A stretch of DNA of 64,000 nucleotides from Lolium rigidum (taxonomy: Eukaryota > Streptophyta > Magnoliopsida > Poales > Poaceae): positions 209,832,254 to 209,896,253 of the forward strand of contig NC_061509.1 of the NCBI RefSeq assembly GCF_022539505.1. The letters run 5' to 3'. The stretch's first letter is position 1. Each line of letters begins with the position of its first letter. Under the pieces are notes generated by a model. It searched no databases. It was given only the letters and a program-made list of their open reading frames with translations, and was not told the origin of the DNA. The translations under genes and the position numbers were made by a program. Positions 23,795 to 34,731 of the stretch are shown in pieces.

Positions 23795-24108
23795 ACAAGG
23801 TCCCCAATCTGGCTATATTACCTTGCCCTGCCCAAGTGTGAGCCACACTTGGCCATTTTTTCACTTTCTTCACAAGAGGGGTGTATTGCTCTCCTCTCTT
23901 CTTCACATGCACAAGAGGTGTTTGATGAAATGCTTAAGAGGATTTGCCACTTGAGTTTACACAAATCAAGCCACACTTAACTTGTTTTTTTCTTCTTCAT
24001 CGAGGTTAACAACTTTATCCTTTTCATCTGTAATTGATAAAATGCATGTGTATATATACATCATGATGTTCTGTAATGGTTTTGATCAGCTAAATTATAT
24101 CATGCAGA

Positions 24109-27100
24109 TGAATCGACAATGGATGTACATTGACCGACGGTTTGACGAGTTCACTTCGGGCCTGGATAATTTTATGGCTGTGGCGGAGGCAAACAAACAT
24201 GGTGGCTTCATGTATTGTCCATGTGTCAACTGCAAGAATATCGTAAATTACGCTCACTCGAGTCTCATTCATAGCCACCTTCTGCGATCCGGTTTCATGC
24301 CCAGTTACTATTGTTGGACCAAGCACGGAGAAAGAGGGGTTATGATGGAAGACAATGAAGAAGAGGAAGAGGATGATGACGGTTATCCCAATTTCCCTGA
24401 ATACGATGATACCGTGAAGGCAATGAAGACAATGAAGTAGAAGATCAAGAGGCACCGAGATGAGCTCGCCGATGATGATCTTGGTCGGGCCATTGCCGAT
24501 GCAAGGAGAGAATGTGAAACCGAAAAGGAAAGGTTGGCCTTCGACAAGATGATAGAAGATCACAACAAATTGTTATACCCAACTTGCGAAGATGGCCATA
24601 AAAAGCTAGGCAAGACACCGGAATTGTTGCAATGGAAGGCGGAGAACGGTGTCACCGACTCAGGATTTGGAAAGTTGTCGACAATAATTAAGAGGAAGCT
24701 TCCAAGGGGTAACGAATTGCCCGCCGATACGTACGAAGCGAAGAAGATTGTCTCGCCCTCTAGGATTAGATGTGCAAAAGATACATGCATGCATTAATGA
24801 CCGCATCCTCTACCGCGGTGAGTACGAGAATTTGGATGCATGTCCGGTGTGCACCGCATTGCGGTATAAGATCGACGATATGACCCTGGTGATGTTGAGG
24901 GCGAGCGCCCCAAGAAGAGGGTTCCCGCCATGGTTATGTGGTATGCTCCTATAATACCACAGCTGAAACGCTTGTTCGTAAATAAAGAGCACGCTAGGTT
25001 GTTGCGATGGCACAAAGAAGACCGTAAGAAAGACGTGATGTTGAGGCACCTCGCTGATGGATCCCAATGGAGAAAAATCGATAGAGAGTTCCCAAACTTT
25101 GCACAGGATGCAAGGAACTTAAGGTTTGGTCTAAGTACAGATGGCATGAATCCTTTTGGAGAGCAGAGCTGCAGCCATAGCACCTGGCTTGTGACTCTTT
25201 GTATATATAACCTTCCTCCTTGGTTGTGCATGAAGCGGAAGTTCATTATGATGCCATTGCTCATACAAGGCCCGAAGCAACCCGGGAACGACATTGATGT
25301 GTACCTGAAGCCATTAGTCGAAGAACTTCTACAGCTCGTGGTCCCTAGCAGGTGTACGTGTGTGGGACGAGCACAAGCAGGAGAAATTTGACCTAAGAGC
25401 GATGCTTTTCGTAACCATCAATGACCGGCCTCGCTCTTGGTAACATTTCAGGACAAGTCAAACAAGGGATACGATGCATGCACGCACCGTTTACATGAGC
25501 TCGAAGGTGATTATTTGGAAAAAGGTCAGAAGGTCGTGTACCTGGGGCATCGTCGATTTCTTAGGACTACCCATCCCTTAAGAAAGAAAGGCAAGCATTA
25601 CAACGGTGAGGCTGATCACCGGAGGAAGCCTCCCCATCGTGATGGTGTTGATATATTTGGTATGGTCAAGGATCTAGATGTAATATTTGGAAAGGGTCCC
25701 GGCGGACGGTCCGTTCCGAATGACGATGCCGGACACGCGCCCATGTGGAAGAAGAAATCTATTTTTTGGGAGCTAGAATATTAGAAAGTCTTAGAGGTCC
25801 GCTCTTCAATCGATGTGATGCACGTGACGAAGAATCTTTGCGTGAACCTCGCTAGGCTTTCCGGGCGTGTACGGGAAGACAAAAGATACACCGTAAGCAC
25901 GGGAGGACCAGCAACGTTGGAAAGACCCCAAAAAGCTGCATGAGAGAGTTAAAGGACGTCATTTCTCCAGCTACGCTCTTACAAAAGCAGAGAAGGAAAT
26001 ATTTTTTGAATGTTTGAGCAGTATCAAGGTCCCGTCTGGCTTCTCCTCCAATATAAAGGGAATAATAAATATGGAGAAGAAAACATTCCGGAACCCGAAG
26101 TCTCATGACTATCACGTGATAATGACACGGTTGCTTCCGATTGCATTGAGGGGGCTTCTACCGGAAAATGTTCGATCGCCCATTGTGAAGCTATGTGCAT
26201 TCCTCAATGCAATTTCTCGAAGGTAATAAATCCAGAAATTCTGCCGAGGTTGCGGAATGATGTGGTCCAATGTCTCGTTAGTTTTGAGCTGGTGTTCCCA
26301 CCATCCTTCTTCAATATTATGACACATCTCCTCGTTCACCCGGTCGATGAGATTTCCATTCTCGGTCCTGTGTTTCTACACAATATGTTCCCCTTCGAGA
26401 GGTTCATGGGAGTCTTGAAGAAATATGTTCATAACCGTGGTAGGCCGAAGGAGGCATCTCCAAGGGCTATGGAACGAGAGGAGGTCATTGAATTCCGTGT
26501 TGACTTCATTCCCGACCTTAAGCCGATTGGTGTTCCCGAATCACGGCATGAAGGGAGACTAAGTGGAAAAGGCACGCTAGGAAGGAAATCAATGATATGT
26601 AGGGACGGGATTTCTTTGACTCAAGCACACTACACAGTTCTACAAAGTTCCACCATGGTGGCTCCGTATATCGGTGACCACAAGAACTTTCTACGCTCCC
26701 GAACCCGGGCGATCGAACGATTGGATTAGACGTGAACACATGTCGACTTTTGGCGGTTGGTTGCAAAAACATCTCCTGAATAACAAAGATATTGAAGATC
26801 AGCTGTACTTGCTGGCCCATACACCATCTTTGACTGTAGTTACTTTCCAAGGGTACGAGATAAATGGGAATACATTTTACACAATCGCCCAAGATAAAAA
26901 GAGCACCAACCAAAACAGTGGTGTCCGATTTGATGCAATAATGAATGAAGGCCCAAATGACACATATTATGGTTACATAGAGGATATATGGGAACTTGAC
27001 TATGGACCTTCTTTTAAGGTCCCTTTGTTTAGGTGCAAATGGGTCAACAAAACAGGAGGCGGGGTTCGTGTAGACAAGTTGTATGGAATGACAACGAGTG

Positions 27101-27415
27101 GATCTCAACAATCTTGGGTATAGAGACGAACCATTCGTCCTAGCCAAGGATGTGGCCCAGGTTTTCTATGTGAAGGATATGTCTAGCAAACCAAGAAAAG
27201 GGAAACATAAGGAAACAAATACATCAAACGATGAGCCAAAGCGCCACATAGTTCTTTTCCGGAAAAAGAAACATCGTGGGAGTGGAGGACAAGACAGACA
27301 TGTCGGAAGATTATAATAAGTTTGATGAAATTCCACCCTTCGGAGTGAACATTGATCCAAGCATCAAGTTAAATGATGAAGATGCTCCATGGTTAAGGCC
27401 GAAGAAGATTAAATG
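24109..27415 (+). pseudogene. CACTA transposase (TNP2-like), broken by several frameshifts
   Basis: In an intact element this protein binds the ends and cuts and joins the transposon. The family's domain order is visible in pieces in different frames. 24109-24440: transposase-associated N-terminal domain with Cys-Pro-Cys-Val-Asn-Cys, then an acidic run. 24534-24954 and 24930-25391: start of the TNP2 catalytic domain (Transposase_21) with Tyr-Arg-Gly-Glu-Tyr and Cys-Pro-Val-Cys. 25437-25784 and on to about 25860: its continuation, including Asp-Val-Met-His. 26014-26226 and 26193-26729: DUF4218-like part. 26674-27123: DUF4216-like part. 27098-27415: basic C-terminus. At least six frame changes separate them. 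Some may be real and some consensus errors, but the gene cannot make a full protein as written. Confidence 0.88.
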
Positions 27416-27572
27416 ATGAAGATGCTCCATCATCAAGTTAATTGAAGAATGTTCATGGCACAAATGAGTATCTCAACATGGCAATCAATTTCCCATTTAT
27501 TTTTGTGTAATCATTTAACTGTATGTAAGATATGAAAAGTGGAGATGTGGTTGGCTTTTTGTACCATATATA

Positions 27573-27730
27573 TAGAGGAGATGTAGTCGTTCACGGGTTT
27601 GCAGGGGAAAAATTCCGAGACGCAGTTTCCGAAGATGCCGTAGAGCGTGTGCACCAACAACATCTTCGAGAAACTGCGCCACGGGAGATTTCCCAACCCT
27701 TTCCCCAACACTATTAGAGGAGATGTAGTC
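27573..27730. repeat. Foldback segment between 16-bp direct repeats
   Basis: TAGAGGAGATGTAGTC occurs at 27573-27588 and 27715-27730. Between them lies an imperfect inverted repeat whose best part pairs 27621-27637 (CGCAGTTTCCGAAGATG) with 27661-27678 around a loop of about 23 bases; weaker pairing extends outward through G/C-rich words. The second direct repeat ends exactly at the Gypsy insertion. Confidence 0.65.
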
Positions 27731-27959
27731 TGATACGTCTCCGACGTATCGATAATTTCTTCTGTTCCATGCCACATTATTGATGATATCTACATGTTTT
27801 ATGCATACTTTATGTCGTATTTATGCATTTTTCGGCACTAACCTATTAACGAGATGCCGAAGAGCCAGTTGCTGTTTTCTGCTGTTTTTGGTTTCAGAAA
27901 TCCTAGTAAGGAAATATTCTCGGAATTGGCGAAATCAACGCCCAGGGGCCTATTTTGCA
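27731..27959 (+). mobile_element. Truncated LTR (first 229 bases), subfamily III
   Basis: Starts TGATACGTCTCC like the full copies and follows them to CCTATTTTGCA, then jumps to the internal-region sequence ATTATTGTGCTCATG. The intact LTR at 14512 has TTTTTGCACGAAG and the intact internal region at 39034 has GGCAATTGTTG, so the break shares GCA. This is a microhomology-type deletion. Confidence 0.85.
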
Positions 27960-29388
27960 ATTATTGTGCTCATGTTTAAGCTCTTGCATCATATACTTTG
28001 CACCTATTAATGAAGAAATACAAAGAGCTTGCTAAAATTTGGTTTGCATATTTGGTCTCTCTAAAGTCTAGATAATTTCTAGTATTGAGTTTGAACAACA
28101 AGGAAGACGGTGTAGAGTCTTATAATGTTTACAATATGTCTTTTATGTGAGTTTTGCTGCACCGGTTCATCCTTGTGTTTGTTTCAAATAACCTTGCTAG
28201 CCTAAACCTTGTATCGAGAGGAAATACTTCTCATGCATCCAAAATCCTTGAGCCAACCACTATGCCATTTGTGTCCACCATACCTACCTACTACATGGTA
28301 TTTCTCCGCCATTCCAAAGTAAATTGCTTGAGTGCTACCTTTAAATAATTCAAAATTTATCACCTCTGATTTGTGTCAATGTTTTATAGCTCATGAGGAA
28401 GTATGTGGTGTTTATCTTTCATTCTTGTTGGGCAACTTTCACCAATGGACTAGTGGCTTCATCCGCTTATCCAACAATTTTGCAAAAAGAGTCGGCAATG
28501 GGATTCCCGAGTCCCAAATTAATTAACTTAAATAGACACTCCTCCATGGTATGTGATTGTTGGACTGGCACTCGAAGGATTCGGTTAGCCATGGCTTGAG
28601 AAAGCAAAGGTGGGGAGGAGTGTCATCATAATAAAATTAAAATAAAAAGGCACTCCTTCATGGTATGAGATTGTTGGCGAGCACCCGAGGATTCGGTTAG
28701 CCATGGTTTGTGAAAGAAAGGTTGGAAGGAGTGCCACCCAAAAATAAAAATAATTCATGGGAGCCGCTCTTTGAAGGTTTGTCCGGCAAGGGGTTAGAGT
28801 GCCCACTACCATTCGTTGACAACAACAAACACCTCTCAAAACTTTACTTTTATGCTCTCTTTATGTTTTCAAAAACCAAAGCTCTAGCACAAATATAGAA
28901 ATCAATGCTTCCTCTGCGAAGGGCCCTTCTTTTACTTTTATTGTTGAGTCAGTTCACCTATTTCTCTCCACCTCAAGAAGCAAACACTTGTGTGAACCGT
29001 GCATTGATTCCTACATACTTGCATATTGCACTTGTTATATTGCTTTGCATTGACAAACTATCATTGAGATATACATGTTATAAGTTGAAAGCAACCGCTG
29101 AAACTTAATCTTCCATTGTGTTGCTTCAATGCCTTTACTATGAATTTATTGCTTTATGAGTTAACTCTTATGCAAGACTTATTGATGCTTGTCTTGAAAG
29201 TACTATTCATGAAAAGTCTTTGCTTTATGATTCAGCTTGTTTACTCATGTCATTACCATTGTTTTGATCGCTGCATTCATTACATATGCTTACAATAGTA
29301 TGATCAAGGTTATGATGGCATGTCACTCCGAAATTATCTTTGTTATCGTTTACCCGCTCGGGACGAGCAGAACTAAGCTTGGGGATGC
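27960..29388 (+). other. 3' internal region of the left unit, non-coding
   Basis: Matches 39040-40599 for much of its length but differs in 28380-28830. There it holds extra sequence on the pattern of 34480-34630, with a duplicated patch around the word GATTCGGTTAGCCATGG near 28577 and 28692. It ends with AAGCTTGGGGATGC against the LTR. Confidence 0.75.
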
Positions 29389-30980
29389 TGATACGTCTCC
29401 GACGTATCGATAATTTCTTATGTTCCATGCCACATTATTGATGATATCTACATGTTTTATGCATACTTTATGTCGTATTTATGCATTTTCCGGCACTAAC
29501 CTATTAACGAGATGCCGAAGAGCCAGTTGTTGTTTTCTGCTGTTTTTGGTTTCAGAAATCCTAGTAAGGAAATATTCTCGGAATTGGACGAAATCAACGC
29601 CCATGGGCCTATTTTTCCACGAAGCTTCCAGAAGACCGAAGAGAAGACGAAGTGGGGCCACGGGGCGCCGCCACACTAGGGCGGCGCGGCCAGCATAGGG
29701 CCCGCGCGGCCCTGTTGTGTGGGGCCCCCGTGACCCCTCCGAGGCTGCCCTTCCGCCTACATATAGTCTTCGTCGCGAAACCCCCGACACCGAGAGCCAC
29801 GATACGGAAAACGTTCCGCAGACGCCGCCGCCACCAATTCCATCTCGGGGATTCGAGAGATCGCCTCCGGCACCCTGCCGGAGAGGGGAATCATCTCCTG
29901 GAGGACTCTTCACCGCCATGGTCGCCTCCGGAGTGATGAGTGAGTAGTTCACCCCTGGACTATGGGTCCATAGCAGTAGCTTGATGGTCGTCTTCTCCCT
30001 ATGTGCTTCATTGTCGGATCTTGTGAGCTGCCTAACATGATCAAGATCATCTATCTGTAATGCTATATGTTGTATTTGTCGGGATCCGATGGATAGAGAA
30101 TACTATGTTATGTTGATTATCAATCTATTACCTATGTGTTGTTTATGATCTTGCATGCTCTCCGTTATTAGTAGAGGCTCGGCCAAGTTTTTACTCTTAA
30201 CTCCAAGAGGGAGTATTTATGCTCGATAGTGGGTTCATGCCTCCATTAAATCTGGGACGATGATGAGAAAGTTCTAAGGTTGTGGATGTGATGTTGCCAC
30301 TAGGGATAAAACATTGATGCTATGTCCGAGGATGTAGTTATTGATTACATTACGCACCATACTTAATGCAATTGTCTCGTTGTTTGCAACTTAATACTGG
30401 AAGGGGTTCGGATGATAACTCGAAGGTGGACTTTTTAGGCATAGATGCATGCTAGATAGCGGTCTATGTACTTTGTCGTAATGCCCAATTAAATCTCACA
30501 ATACTTATCATATCATGTATGTGCATTGTCATGCTCTCTCTATTTGTCAATTGCCCGACCGTAATTTGTTCACCCAACATGCTATTTATCTTATGGGAGA
30601 GACACCTCTAGTGAACTGTGGACCCCGGTCCATTCTTTTAGATTGAATACAATCTATCGCAATACTTGTTCTACTGTTTTCCGCAAACAATCATCATCCG
30701 CACTATACATCTAATCCTTTGTTACAAGAAGCCGGTGAGATTGACAACCTCGCTCGTTTCGTTGGGGCAAAGTACTTTGGTTGTGTTGTGCAGGTTCCAC
30801 GTTGGCGCCGGAATCCCTGGTGTTGCGCCACACTACAACCCGCCGCCATCAACCTTCGACGTGCTTCTTGGCTCCTACTGGTTCGATAAACCTTGGTTTC
30901 TTACTGAGGGAAAACTTGCCGCTGTACGCATCACACCTTCCTCTTGGGGTTCCCAACGGACGCGTGATGTACGCGTATCA
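29389..30980 (+). mobile_element. Complete LTR, subfamily III
   Basis: 1592 bases, TGATACGTCTCCGACG to TACGCGTATCA. It follows a polypurine tract and precedes a primer-binding site, so it is shared by two units. Confidence 0.93.
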
Positions 30981-30991
30981 AGCTCTTTTTC

Positions 30992-31009
30992 TGGCGCCGT
31001 TGCCGGGGA
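30992..31009 (+). promoter_or_regulatory. Primer-binding site, first copy
   Basis: TGGCGCCGTTGCCGGGGA, complementary to the 3' end of tRNA-Asp, 11 bases after the LTR. The following sequence (ATTGAAGAAAAGTTACACC) is unlike that after the single sites of the elements at 36925 and 50521. Confidence 0.85.
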
Positions 31010-31078
31010 GATTGAAGAAAAGTTACACCACAAAGATTTCTAACTCCCACGTCAACTACACGCCAGCAACTCTTTTTC

Positions 31079-31096
31079 TGGCGCCGTTGCCGGGGA
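31079..31096 (+). promoter_or_regulatory. Second, duplicate primer-binding site
   Basis: The same 18 bases again, 87 bases downstream. It is followed by GATCAAGACACGCTGCAAGG, the normal downstream sequence of the other elements. Just before it lies GTCAACTACACGCCAGCA, which resembles the end of a subfamily I LTR. Confidence 0.8.
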
Positions 31097-31320
31097 GATC
31101 AAGACACGCTGCAAGGGGAGTCTCCACAATCCAATCTCTTTACTTTGTTTTTGTCTTGCTTTATTTTATTTACTACTTTGTTTGCTGCATTATATCAAAA
31201 CACAAAAAAATTAGTTGCTAGCTTTACTTTATTTACTGTTTTGCACTCTATATTAAAAACACAAAAAAATTAGTTACTTGCATTTACTTTATTTAGTTTG
31301 CTTTATTTACTACTGCTAAA

Positions 31321-33467
31321 ATGGCTACTCCTGAAAATACTAAGTTGTGTGATTTCACAACCTCAAATAATAATGATTTCTTATGCACACCTATTGCTCA
31401 CCCTGCTACTACAGCAGAATTCTTTGAAATTAAACCTGCTTTACTGAATCTTGTTATGCGAGAGCAATTTTCTGGTGTTAGTTCTGATGACGCTGCTGCC
31501 CATCTCAATAATTTTGTTGAATTGTGTGAAATGCAAAAGTATAAAGATGTAGATGGTGACATTATAAAATTAAAATTGTTTCCTTTCTCTTTAAGAGCAA
31601 GAGCTAAAGATTGGTTGCTATCTCTGCCTAAGAATAGTATTGATTCATGGACTAAATGCAAGGATGCTTTTATTGGTAGATATTATTCCCCTGCTAAAAT
31701 TATATCTTTGAGGAGTAGCATAATGAATTTTAAACAATTGGATAATGAGCATGTTGCACAAGCTTGGGAAAGAATGAAATCTTTGGTTAAAAATTGCCCA
31801 ACCCATGGATCGACTACTTGGATGATCATCCAAACCTTTTATGCAGGATCGAACTTTTCTTCGCGAAACCTATTGGATTCAGCTGCTGGAGGTACCTTTA
31901 TGTCCATCACTCTTGGTGAAGCAACAAAGCTTCTTGATAATATGATGATCAATTACTCCGAATGGCACACGGAAAGAGCTCCACAAGGTAAGAAGGTAAA
32001 TTCCGTCGAAGAAACCTCTTCCTTGAGTGATAAGATTGATGCTATTATGTCTATGCTTGTGAATGATAGGACTAATGTTGATCCTAATAATGTTCCTTTA
32101 GCTTCATTGGTTGCCCAAGAAGAACATGTTGATGTAAACTACATTAAAAATAATAATTTCAACAACAATGCTTATCGGAACAATTCTAGTAATAACTATA
32201 GGCCATATCCTTATAATAATGGTAACGGTTATGGTAATTCTTATGGGAATTATTACAACAATAATAGGAACACACCCCTGGACTTGAAGCTATGCTTAAA
32301 GAATTTATTAGTACACAAACTGCTTTTAACAAATCTGTTGAGGAAAAGCTCAATAAAATTGATATTCTCGCTTCTAAGGTTGATAGTCTTGCCTCTGATG
32401 TTGATCTTTTGAAATCGAAAGTTATGCCTAATAAGCATATTGAAAATAAAATTGTTACTACAGCAAATGCCATCCAAGTTAGAATTAATGAGAATATAAG
32501 ATTCATGGCCGAATTGCATGCTAGGTGGGAAAGAGAAGAAAATGAAAAACTAGCTAAAGAGAATAATGTAGCTAAAGTTTGGACTATTACCACCACTAGT
32601 AATGTTAATGCTCCACATGTTGCTGCACCTCCTACTAATAATGGTAAAATAATTGGTGTTGGCAATGTTACTACTCCTAGTGCAAAGTGTGCAAGACTGC
32701 CGGAAACTGCTAAAACTGCTGAAACTTCCTGTGATAAAACTGCTGAAATTTTTTCCAATATTGGGGATGATGATCCCATTGCTGTAGATTATAATGGTTT
32801 GGATTTTGATGATTGTCACATCTCTGAAGTTATAAAGTTCTTACAAAAGCTTGCTAAAAGTCCCAACGCTAGTGCTATAAATTTGGCCTTTACAAAACAT
32901 ATTACAAATGCTCTCATAAAAGCTAGAGAGGAGAAACTAAAACTTGAAACTTCTATTCCTAGAAAGTTAGAAGATGGTTGGGAGCCCATCATTAAGATGA
33001 AGGTCAATGACTTTGATTGTAATGCTTTATGTGATTTTGGTGCAAGTATTTCCGTTATGCCTAAGAAAATTTATGATATGCTTGACTTGCCACCATTGAA
33101 AAATTGTTATTTGGATGTTAATCTTGTTGATAATGCTATAAAGAAACCTCTGGGGAGAATTGATAATGTTCGCATTACCGTTAACAATAACCTTGTCCCC
33201 GTTGATTTTGTTGTCTTGGATATTGAATGCAATGCATCTTGTCCCATTATATTGGGAAGACCTTTTCTTCGAACTGTTGGAGCTATCATTGATATGAAGG
33301 AAGGTAATATTAAATATCAATTTCCTCTCAAGAAAGTTATGGAACACTTCCCTAGAAAGAGAATGAAGTTACCTTTTGATTCTATTATTAGAACAAGTTA
33401 TGATGTTGATACTTCGTCTCTCGATATACTTGATACACACTTTCTGCGCCTAGCTGAAAGGCGTTAA
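31321..33467 (+). pseudogene. Gag-protease gene of a non-autonomous Gypsy element, one frameshift
   Basis: Gag forms the particle that packages the RNA; the protease would mature it. The first frame (31321 to about 32275) has a retrotransposon gag domain at about residues 58-165 (Trp-Leu...Leu-Pro, then Trp-Thr-Lys-Cys and Phe-Lys-Gln-Leu), then an Asn/Tyr/Gly-rich tract at about 275-320 in place of a CCHC zinc knuckle. The frame shifts near 32275, in a C-run before CTG, and continues in another frame to the stop at 33465-33467. That part has a Lys/Glu coiled-coil-like stretch, then a retropepsin-like domain with Cys-Asp-Phe-Gly-Ala-Ser (usually Asp-Thr/Ser-Gly-Ala; Athila-type elements often have Asp-Leu-Gly-Ala-Ser) and Ile-Leu-Gly-Arg-Pro-Phe-Leu. 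There is no reverse transcriptase, RNase H or integrase, so mobilisation needs a partner element. Confidence 0.88.
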
Positions 33468-33495
33468 AGAAAAGCGCTTATGGGAGACAACCCAT
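33447..33495 (+). ncRNA. Conserved hairpin block at the gag-protease stop
   Basis: CGCCT...AGGCG stem, then AAAGAAAAGCGCTTA, then ATGGG-AGACAA-CCCAT stem. The first stem overlaps the stop codon here but lies after it in the other elements. Confidence 0.5.
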
Positions 33496-34631
33496 GTTTT
33501 TACTACAGTACTTTTATTTTATATTTGAGTCTTAAAAGTTGTTTACTACTGTAGCAACCTCTCCTTATCTTAGTTTTGTTCTTTGTTGTACCAAGAAAAA
33601 GTCGTTGATAGTAAGGTTCATACTAGATTTGGATTACTGCGCAGAAACAGATTTCTTTGCTGTCACGAATTTCGACCTGCCTCTCTGTAGGTAGCTCAGA
33701 AAATTATGCCAATTTACGTGAGTGATCCTCGGATATGTATGCAACTTTCATTAAATTTGAGCATTTTCATTTGAGCAAGTCCGGTGCCTCAATAAAATCC
33801 GTCTTTACTGATCGTTCTGTTTTGACAGATTCTGTCTTTTATTTCGCATTGCCTCTTTTGCTATGATGGATGAATTTCTTTGTTCCATTAATGTCCAGTA
33901 GCTTTGTGCAATGTCCAGAAGCGTTAAAAATGATTGTGTAACCTCTGAACATGTGAATTTTTATTATGCACTAACCCTCTAATGAGTTGTTTCGAAGGGC
34001 ATTTCTTTTACTTTATGTTGAGTTAGTTTACCTCTAGCACAAATATAGCAATTGTTTTGAGCTCTCAAGTAGATCATGATTAAGTTTTTTCATGCAGTTT
34101 AAACCTATTAGTGGAGAACTACTGTAGAGCTTGTTGAAATTGGTTTGCATGATTGGTCTCTCTTAAGGTCTAGATATTTTCTCGGTAAAAGTGTTTGAGC
34201 AACAAGGAAGACAGTGTAGAGTATTATAATGCTTGCAATATGTTCTTATGTAAGTTTTGTCTGTACCGGTTCATACTTGTGTTTGCTTCAAATAACCTTG
34301 CTAGCCCAAAGCCTTGTACTGAGAGGGAATGCTTCTCGTGCATCCAAAACCTTGAGCCAACCACTATGCCATTTGTGTCCACCATACCTACCTACTACAT
34401 GGTATTTCTCCGCCATTCCAAAGTAAATTGCTTGAGTGCTACCTTTAAACAATTCAAAATTTATCACCTCTGATTTGTGTCAATGTTTTATAGCTCATGA
34501 GGAAGTATGTGGTGTTTATCTTTCAATCTTGTTGGGCAACTTTCACCAATGGACTAGTGGCTTCATCCGCTTATCCAATAACTTTGCAAAAAGAGCCGGC
34601 AATGGGATTCCCGGTCCCAAATTAATTAACA
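33496..34631 (+). other. 3' internal region of the right unit, non-coding, cut by gap
   Basis: Matches the 3' internal regions after 38071 and 51733. The stretch with the two internal polypurine-like copies is deleted between about 33990 and 34060. It ends in the gap before reaching its own polypurine tract. Confidence 0.75.
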
Positions 34632-34731
34632 NNNNNNNNNNNNNNNNNNNNNNNNNNNNNNNNNNNNNNNNNNNNNNNNNNNNNNNNNNNNNNNNNNNNN
34701 NNNNNNNNNNNNNNNNNNNNNNNNNNNNNNN
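34632..34731. other. Assembly gap, 100 N
   Basis: Exactly 100 N. The right-hand contig starts at the first base of an LTR. Confidence 0.99.

Larger units (their letters stand above)
23508..27730 (+). mobile_element. CACTA (En/Spm-type) DNA transposon, 5' end present, 3' end missing
   Basis: The left terminus CACTAGTGG is the hallmark of pooid CACTA elements; the preceding three bases are GTG, the expected TSD length. Subterminal palindromes follow at 23649-23794, then a broken transposase gene at 24109-27415. The sequence runs to a Gypsy LTR start at 27731. No matching CCACTAGTG terminus appears before it, so the right end is deleted or lies beyond the Gypsy composite and its gap. The transposase is frameshifted, so this copy looks inactive. 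Confidence 0.85.
27731..34631 (+). mobile_element. Composite Gypsy locus: short LTR, internal 3' part, full LTR, internal region with gag-protease
   Basis: The order is: LTR start (27731-27959); 3' internal region (27960-29388) with a polypurine tract; complete LTR (29389-30980); primer-binding sites; gag-protease gene (31321-33467); internal region up to the gap. The middle LTR serves as 3' LTR for the left part and 5' LTR for the right. Such LTR-internal-LTR-internal strings arise by unequal recombination between elements. The left unit also lost several kb between LTR and internal region. Confidence 0.85.

Noticed and set aside
23597..23980. A 127-codon plus-strand frame at the CACTA 5' end
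   Set aside because: It is translation of the subterminal palindromes, repeating the same word in the frame.
27400..27730. Right terminus of the CACTA element
   Set aside because: No CCACTAGTG-like end is present before the Gypsy LTR at 27731; CTAGTGG words elsewhere (for example near 28445) lie inside Gypsy internal sequence.
30992..31096. tRNA-Asp gene fragments
   Set aside because: Only the 18 bases complementary to the tRNA 3' end are present; they are primer-binding sites placed next to an LTR.
31398..33347. Minus-strand frames opposite the gag-protease gene
   Set aside because: They mirror the AT-rich gag frame, have no domain and do not recur at the other gag copies.
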